Assembly: GCF_003574465.1 (NCBI RefSeq)
Contig: NZ_QOWC01000028.1
Coordinates: 1 to 49,977, forward strand
Length of the DNA stretch: 49,977 bases
DNA from: Methylobacterium crusticola
Lineage (GTDB): Bacteria; Pseudomonadota; Alphaproteobacteria; Rhizobiales; Beijerinckiaceae
Direction: 5' to 3'
The position numbers and the translations under genes were made by a program. Below the pieces are notes generated by a model, which was not told where the DNA came from, made no database searches, and worked only from the letters and a program-made list of their open reading frames with translations. Position 1 is the first letter of the stretch; the number at the start of each line of letters is the position of its first letter. Below are positions 45,643 to 49,977 of the stretch, piece by piece.

Positions 45643-45705
45643 ACACGGGCTAACGCTGCGGCACCCGATGGCGGCGCGATCGGGTGCCGCGGCGCTAGCC
45701 CGTGT
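45643..45705 (-). terminator. 27-base-pair hairpin over the amidase 4 stop codon
   Basis: Arms 45643-45669 and 45679-45705 are complementary at 25 of 27 positions with a 9-base loop. On the minus-strand transcript one of the two differences is a G-U pair. The core GCGGCACCCGAT/ATCGGGTGCCGC is perfect. The amidase 4 TAG (45697-45695) sits within the first arm. There is no T tract. It may be a partial terminator or an mRNA processing/stability element between the amidase genes and the transporter genes. Confidence 0.6.
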
Positions 45706-47134
45706 CGGCCGGGGCCGGCGCGCCCTGCATCCCGGCCTCCGCCGGGCGCCGCCGGCCGGCGGCGGTGGCCCGCTCGAAGGCGTGGCCGAGCGCCAGCACC
45801 CGGCCCTCGTCGAGGGGCCGGCCGGCGATCTGCATCCCGACCGGCAGCCCGGCGCCGTCGTAGCCGCAGCAGACCGAGAGGGCGGGCATGCCGGTCGTGT
45901 TGAAGGGCCCGGTGATCGACGGCACCGCGGCGCCGAGGAAGGTGGGCGGCTCGTCGGGATCGAGGCTCGGGGCCGCCGTGAAGGAGCCGGCGGTCACCAG
46001 GAGGTCGACCTCCTCCAGGACGGCGCCGACCGCCGCCGTCAGCTCGGCGCGCCAGCGCTGGGCCTGCACATAATCCTCCGCCCGCACGAGGGCGCCGGCG
46101 AGCACGCGGTAGCGCAGGCTGCGGCCGAACGCGTCGGGACGGCGCTTCAGGTCGCCCTCGTGGAGCGCGTAGAGCTCGGACAGGGTGATGGGCGTCTTCG
46201 CGTCGCCGAACTCGCGGAGCCCCGGGAGCCGGACGTCGGCGACCCGGCAGCCGAGGTCCCGGAGCACGGCCAGGGCCGCGTCGAGGCCCGCGACGACGCC
46301 CGGCTCGGCCCGGACCTCCTCCTCGTACCAGTGGCGCACGACGCCGACGCGCAGGCCCCGCACGGGGCGCGCGAGGGCGGCCGCGTAGTCGGCCGGCGGC
46401 GCGTCGAGCGAGCCCGGATCCTCCGGATCGTACCCGGCCATCACGCCGAGCATCAGCGCGCAATCCTCGGCGCTCCAGGCCATCGGGCCGCAATGGTCGT
46501 ACGAGTAGGCGTTCGGCAGCACGCCGCGCCGGCTGACGAGGCCGTAGGTGGGCTTGAGCCCGGCGATGCCGCAGGCGGCCGCCGGCATCCGGATCGAGCC
46601 GCCGGTGTCGCTGCCCGTCGCGGCCGGGCACAGGCCCGCCGCGATGGCGGCGGCCGCCCCGCTCGACGAGCCGAGCGGGGAGCGCGAGAGGTCCCAGGGG
46701 TTGCGGGCCGGCGGCCAGGGCAGGTCGAAGGACGGGCCTCCCAGGGCGAACTCCCAGGTCGATTGCTTGCCGAGCAGCACGCCGCCCCCCGCCCGCAGTC
46801 GCGCCTGGACGGTGCAGTCGCGGCGCGGCACGTGCGCGGCGAGCAGCCGGGACTGCGCGGTCGTGCGCAGGTCCGCCGTCTCGAAGATGTCCTTGAGGCC
46901 GTACGGGATCCCGTGCATGGGCCCCCGGTCGTGGCCGCGCCCGAGCTCCTCCTCGGCCTGCCTCGCCTCGGCGAGCGCGCGCTCCTGCGTGACCGCGATG
47001 AAGGCGTTGAGCGCGGGATCGAGCGCCGCGATGCGCGCCAGGTAGGCGGCGGTGAGCTCGACGGGCGAGAGCGCCCGCGACCGGAACAGTCGCCCGGCCT
47101 GCGCCACCGTGAGCTCGTGCAGCGGCCCGGCCAT
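45695..47134 (-). CDS. Amidase-signature hydrolase 4 (AtzE-like)
   Basis: The 479-residue amidase has Lys81 (HGIPYGLKDIFET), cis-Ser156 (SPLGSSSGAAAA) and Ser180 (GSDTGGSIRMPA). The first glycine of the usual GGSS motif is leucine. It shares DLPWPPARNPW, KPTYGLVSRRGVLPNAYSYDH and AEDYVQAQRWRAEL with amidase 5, making a second paralogous pair. Its ATG overlaps the stop of the AtzG-like gene by one base (TGATG), the arrangement expected for a two-subunit AtzE/AtzG enzyme. The stop lies within a long hairpin. Confidence 0.92.
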   Translation of the reverse strand: MAGPLHELTVAQAGRLFRSRALSPVELTAAYLARIAALDPALNAFIAVTQERALAEARQAEEELGRGHDRGPMHGIPYGLKDIFETADLRTTAQSRLLAAHVPRRDCTVQARLRAGGGVLLGKQSTWEFALGGPSFDLPWPPARNPWDLSRSPLGSSSGAAAAIAAGLCPAATGSDTGGSIRMPAAACGIAGLKPTYGLVSRRGVLPNAYSYDHCGPMAWSAEDCALMLGVMAGYDPEDPGSLDAPPADYAAALARPVRGLRVGVVRHWYEEEVRAEPGVVAGLDAALAVLRDLGCRVADVRLPGLREFGDAKTPITLSELYALHEGDLKRRPDAFGRSLRYRVLAGALVRAEDYVQAQRWRAELTAAVGAVLEEVDLLVTAGSFTAAPSLDPDEPPTFLGAAVPSITGPFNTTGMPALSVCCGYDGAGLPVGMQIAGRPLDEGRVLALGHAFERATAAGRRRPAEAGMQGAPAPADTG

Positions 47135-47355
47135 CAGCGCCCGGTGCCGGGATCGACCGGCATGAACTTGCGCGGATCGAACACGTGGGCGGGCTCGTCG
47201 GCCCGGTCGCGGCCGCGGCGCAGGCGCCAGAGCATCGGCTCGAGGTTCGCGTAGGCCCCGACGAGCTCCTCGAAATGCTCGGGCGAGAGGTCGAGCCCGG
47301 CGAGGCGCGCCATGACGGCGATCTCCTCCCGGGTGGCCGGCCTGGGTTCGGGCAT
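47134..47355 (-). CDS. AtzG/DUF4089-like small amidase subunit
   Basis: The 73-residue product (MPEPRPATREEIAVMARLAG start, ELVGAYANLEPMLWRLRRG middle, DEPAHVFDPRKFMPV end) matches the DUF4089/AtzG pattern: a helical N-terminal half and a conserved PAHVF tail, resembling GatC in size and fold. It probably binds an AtzE-like amidase and completes its active site. A GGAGG precedes the ATG at 47355. It lies between amidase 5 and amidase 4, overlapping the latter by one base. Which amidase it serves is not shown. Confidence 0.8.
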   Translation of the reverse strand: MPEPRPATREEIAVMARLAGLDLSPEHFEELVGAYANLEPMLWRLRRGRDRADEPAHVFDPRKFMPVDPGTGR

Positions 47356-47366
47356 GGGGATCCTCC

Positions 47367-48785
47367 TCACGGGAGCACGGGGCGGGCGTGGTGCCAGGCG
47401 GTGGCGCGCTGGTAGGCGTCGCCGGCCCGCAGCACCCTCGCCTCGTCGAAGGGACGCCCGCCGATCTGGAGCGAGAGCGGCAGTCCGCCGGAGGAGAGGC
47501 CGCAGGGCACGACGAGCGCCGGCATGCCCGTGAGGCTGAACGGCATGGTGACGAGGAGCCGCTTGCGGAAGAAATCCGCGCCGTCCGGGTCGGCCGGGTC
47601 GGCGGGCGCGAGCCAGCCGGCCGTGACCAGGAGGTCGAAGCGGCGGAAATGCGCCATGGCGCGGGTGACGAGCTCGGTGCGCCAGCGCTGGGCCTGGATG
47701 TAGTCCTCGGCCCGGATCAGGGCACCGCCGATGACGCGGGTGCGCAGGTGACGGCCGAACTCGCCCGGCCGGGTTTTCAGGTCGGCCTCGTGGACGGCGT
47801 AGAGCTCGCTGACCGAGAGGGTGGTCTTGGCATCGACGTAGTCCTGGAGGGGATCGAGGACGATCTCCTCGACGGCCGCGCCGAGGGAGCGCAGCACCGC
47901 GACGGCGGCGTCGACGGCATCCACGACCTCGGGGTGCCCATCGGACGCGTACCAGTGGCGCACGAGCCCGATCCGCAGGCCGCGGACGTCGCCCGTCAGG
48001 GCCGCCGCGTAATCCTCCACCGGCACGTCGATCGATCCGGGGTCGCGCGGGTCGTGGCCCGCCATGGCGCCCAGCATCAGGGCGCAATCCTCGACCGTGC
48101 GGGTGAGCGGTCCGGCGTGATCGAGCGAGTAGGTGTTGGGATGGATGCCGCGGCGGCTGACCCGCCCGTAGGTCGGCTTGAGCCCGGCAACGCCGCACAT
48201 GGCGGCGGGCCAGCGCACCGAGCCGCCCGTGTCGGTGCCGACCGCGCCCGGGACGAAGCCGGCCCCGACCGCGGCGCCGGAGCCGGACGACGAGCCCCCG
48301 GGCAGGTAGTCGCGGTTCCACGGGTTGCGGGCGGGCGGCCAGGGCAGGTCCCAGGCCGGCCCGCCGATGGCGAACTCGAAGGTGGCCGTCTTGCCGACGA
48401 GGACGCCGCCGGCCTCCGCGAGGCGCCGGGCGACCTCCGCGTCCTCGGCCGGGACGCGGTCGGCGAAGATCCTGGAATGCGAGCTCGACAGGATGCCGGC
48501 CGTGTCGACGTTGTCCTTGAGCGCGTAGGGAATGCCGTGGAAGGGGCCGCGGTCGACGCCGCGCGCCAGCTCGGCATCGGCCTGCGCCGCGCGCGCGAGC
48601 GCGCGTTCCTCCGTCACCGTGATGAAGCTGTTGAGGTGCCCGTCGTGACGCCGGATCCGGGCCAGGCAGGCGCGGGCGATCTCGCTCGCCGAAACCTCGC
48701 GTGCGCGCAGCATATGTCCGATCTTACGGACACCGCGATCGAGGATCGCCTCCGCGTCGGAGCCGGGCTGGACCGCGCTCGTCAT
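47367..48785 (-). CDS. Amidase-signature hydrolase 5 (first gene of the array)
   Basis: The 472-residue amidase has Lys90 (HGIPYALKDNVDT), cis-Ser165 (LPGGSSSGSGAAV) and Ser189 (GTDTGGSVRWPA). It resembles amidase 4 over its whole length, for example DLPWPPARNPWNRDY, KPTYGRVSRRGIHPNTYSLDH and AEDYIQAQRWRTEL. It starts at the ATG at 48785, facing the GntR regulator across a 245-base gap, and ends 11 bases before the AtzG-like gene. An ATG at residue 25 (MLRAREVSASEI) is an alternative start. Confidence 0.92.
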   Translation of the reverse strand: MTSAVQPGSDAEAILDRGVRKIGHMLRAREVSASEIARACLARIRRHDGHLNSFITVTEERALARAAQADAELARGVDRGPFHGIPYALKDNVDTAGILSSSHSRIFADRVPAEDAEVARRLAEAGGVLVGKTATFEFAIGGPAWDLPWPPARNPWNRDYLPGGSSSGSGAAVGAGFVPGAVGTDTGGSVRWPAAMCGVAGLKPTYGRVSRRGIHPNTYSLDHAGPLTRTVEDCALMLGAMAGHDPRDPGSIDVPVEDYAAALTGDVRGLRIGLVRHWYASDGHPEVVDAVDAAVAVLRSLGAAVEEIVLDPLQDYVDAKTTLSVSELYAVHEADLKTRPGEFGRHLRTRVIGGALIRAEDYIQAQRWRTELVTRAMAHFRRFDLLVTAGWLAPADPADPDGADFFRKRLLVTMPFSLTGMPALVVPCGLSSGGLPLSLQIGGRPFDEARVLRAGDAYQRATAWHHARPVLP

Positions 48786-49030
48786 CGCCTCATCCCCGCC
48801 TTGGCCTCACCCATCCGCCATCGAACCGCGGCAAGGGCGCTGCAATGCGCGTGCCAGCCCGGAGAGGCGGAATCACTTGCCCGGGAGAGCGCCGGCATAA
48901 GTGCGTACATACGGTCGAGATATCGGCGGGGACCCGGCTGCTTGCCTGCTGGGCATCGTCGTGCTCTTCGGGCAGCCAGGTGATGATGGTTTCGGCGGGG
49001 CGTCCGTCCGGACGGTCGTGGAGGCAGGGC
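48786..49030. promoter_or_regulatory. Divergent promoter region between the amidase array and its regulator
   Basis: This 245-base gap should contain promoters for both directions. Its centre (about 48895-48935) is AT-richer and holds the candidate GntR operator. No strong -35/-10 pair is obvious. Confidence 0.5.
48905..48912. promoter_or_regulatory. Candidate GntR/HutC-type operator
   Basis: GTATGTAC (minus strand) differs at one position from the GTNTANAC consensus of the HutC/FarR branch of GntR regulators, the branch with UTRA domains. It is about midway between the divergent starts. Confidence 0.35.
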
Positions 49031-49846
49031 ATGGCGGCGAGCGCCACGGGACCACGGGCGTCGGGCAGCCGGGGCGCCGGCGGGCTGCCCGGCGGCGGGC
49101 CCGGCCCCCTGCCCGGCTCCGGGCCGGACGGGACGCCGCGCTACCTTCAGCTCGCGCGCGCCCTGCGGTCCGAGATCGAGGGCGGGCGGCATCCGGTCGG
49201 CGGGCTGCTGCCGACGGAGGTGGAGATCGCGCGGCGCAACGGGGTCAGCCGGCAGACGGTGCGCCGGGCGATCGGCCTCCTGCGCGAGGAGGGACTGGTC
49301 AGCGCCCGCAAGGGTGTCGGGACCCGGGTCGAGGCCCGGCACGCGCCCGAGCGCGTCACCTACTCGGCGCTCTCGGCCACCGACCTCGTGGAGATCGCGG
49401 CCGATTCCGAGATGACGATCGACTCCTCGGAGTGGATCATCGCCCGCGGCGGCCTCGCCGCCGAGCTCGGCTGCCGCGCCAACCGGAAGTGGCTCCACCT
49501 GACCTGCACCCGCCGGAGGGAGTCGATGGCGAAGCCGTTCGCCTCGGTGAGCGTCTACATCGACCACCGGCTGGCGTCGTCGTTCCGGTTCCCGGGGGTG
49601 CTGCGGACCGCGTTGTTCGTCCTGCTCGAGAAGCATTCCGGGGAGAAGCTGCTCGAGATCCAGCAGGAGATCCGCGCGACGGTCCTGAGCGCGGCGATGG
49701 CGGCGCGGCTCGACGCGGCGGCGGGCGCGCCCGCGCTCGAGATCACGCGGCGCTTCTTCGGCACCGGGCGCCGCCTGATGCTCGTGGCCATCAACACCCT
49801 GCCGTCCGACCGGTTCTTCTACTCCGTGGCGATCACCCGCACGTAG
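49031..49846 (+). CDS. GntR-family transcriptional regulator with UTRA domain
   Basis: The 271-residue product has a Gly/Pro-rich N-terminal stretch and a GntR winged helix (about residues 36-100: YLQLARALRSEIEGGRHPVGGLLPTEVEIARRNGVSRQTVRRAIGLLREEGLV). A UTRA-type ligand-binding domain follows (about 125-265). The ATG at 49031 follows GGAGGCAGGGC, which decides it over several in-frame ATGs upstream. UTRA regulators usually respond to a small catabolic substrate, so the divergent position suggests control of the amidase array by the imported compound or a product. Confidence 0.88.
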   Translation: MAASATGPRASGSRGAGGLPGGGPGPLPGSGPDGTPRYLQLARALRSEIEGGRHPVGGLLPTEVEIARRNGVSRQTVRRAIGLLREEGLVSARKGVGTRVEARHAPERVTYSALSATDLVEIAADSEMTIDSSEWIIARGGLAAELGCRANRKWLHLTCTRRRESMAKPFASVSVYIDHRLASSFRFPGVLRTALFVLLEKHSGEKLLEIQQEIRATVLSAAMAARLDAAAGAPALEITRRFFGTGRRLMLVAINTLPSDRFFYSVAITRT

Positions 49847-49897
49847 AGGGATCCGCCTGCGCGCCCTCACCCACCGTCGCTGCTGGGCGGCAGAACG

Positions 49898-49934
49898 CGA
49901 GAACCCCGCCGGGCGGAGCCTGGCGGGGTTCTCG
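49898..49934. terminator. Hairpin between the regulator and tRNA-fMet genes
   Basis: CGAGAACCCCGCC and GGCGGGGTTCTCG form a perfect 13-base stem with an 11-base loop. It lies 12 bases past the tRNA 3' end and 51 bases past the regulator stop, so it can end transcription from both sides, though the T tracts are poor. Confidence 0.65.
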
Positions 49935-49946
49935 TTGTCGGGATCA

Positions 49947-49977
49947 TGGTTGCGGGGACAGGATTTGAACCTGTGAC
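49947..49977 (-). tRNA. Probable initiator tRNA-fMet, 3' part only
   Basis: The minus strand reads GTCACAGGTTCAAATCCTGT, then CCCCGCAACCA: a T arm, the 3' acceptor strand and an encoded CCA. The CCCCGCA plus discriminator A ending and this T arm match alphaproteobacterial initiator tRNA, where C1 faces A72. The anticodon lies outside the window. Confidence 0.8.

Noticed and set aside
35325..48785. The amidase array as the known cyanuric acid/biuret pathway
   Set aside because: No AtzD, AtzH, or AtzF/TrzF-like protein is present, and five amidases exceed that pathway's needs.

Overview
The window looks like chromosome of a very GC-rich methylotrophic alphaproteobacterium, most likely Methylobacterium or a close relative. 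The main reason is a complete serine-cycle block (sga, hprA, mtdA, fchA, mtkA, mtkB, ppc, mclA) in the order I know from Methylobacterium. Further support comes from the RluC-type synthase / HAD phosphatase / ATP12 neighbourhood, a class II-type AroA beside cmk, and gatCAB. I ran no searches; all family names come from reading motifs and comparing with families I remember.

Layout. 1-4355: housekeeping genes (a pseudouridine synthase cut by the window edge, HAD phosphatase, ATP12 chaperone) and three small unknown proteins. 4356-14949: a divergent regulatory region, then the serine-cycle operon(s). These genes carry formaldehyde-level carbon on tetrahydrofolate and turn glyoxylate plus C1 units into malyl-CoA, which MclA splits to acetyl-CoA and glyoxylate. 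15018-20796: a CHRD-domain exported protein, an RND efflux pair and an Asp/Glu-racemase-like protein. 20924-22129: an isolated transposase-like N-terminal domain gene and two identical tandem tRNA-Ala(GGC) genes. 22351-32276: a FYDLN/TIGR02300 zinc-ribbon protein, aroA, cmk, an MFS exporter, ruvX, a UPF0173 hydrolase, an unknown repeat protein, gatC, gatA, a small membrane protein and gatB. 32744-35324: an orphan GT21-like glycosyltransferase, a small exported repeat protein and a gene-poor stretch.

35325-49846 is the most unusual part. It is an apparently co-directional minus-strand array holding five amidase-signature enzymes, two AtzG/DUF4089-like small subunits (one free, one fused to the C-terminus of an amidase) and a full Dpp/Opp-type ABC importer. 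A divergent GntR/UTRA regulator sits at its head. Gene ends overlap by 1-4 nt at several joints, so importer and hydrolases are probably made together. This looks like an uptake-and-hydrolysis system for an unidentified polyamide or ureido/N-carboxy-amide nitrogen source. A long, nearly perfect hairpin lies over the stop codon of the fourth amidase, between the first three genes and the transporter genes. The window ends inside a probable initiator tRNA-fMet gene.

Start codons were chosen from Shine-Dalgarno matches, family N-termini and gene spacing, and several differ from the longest open frame.
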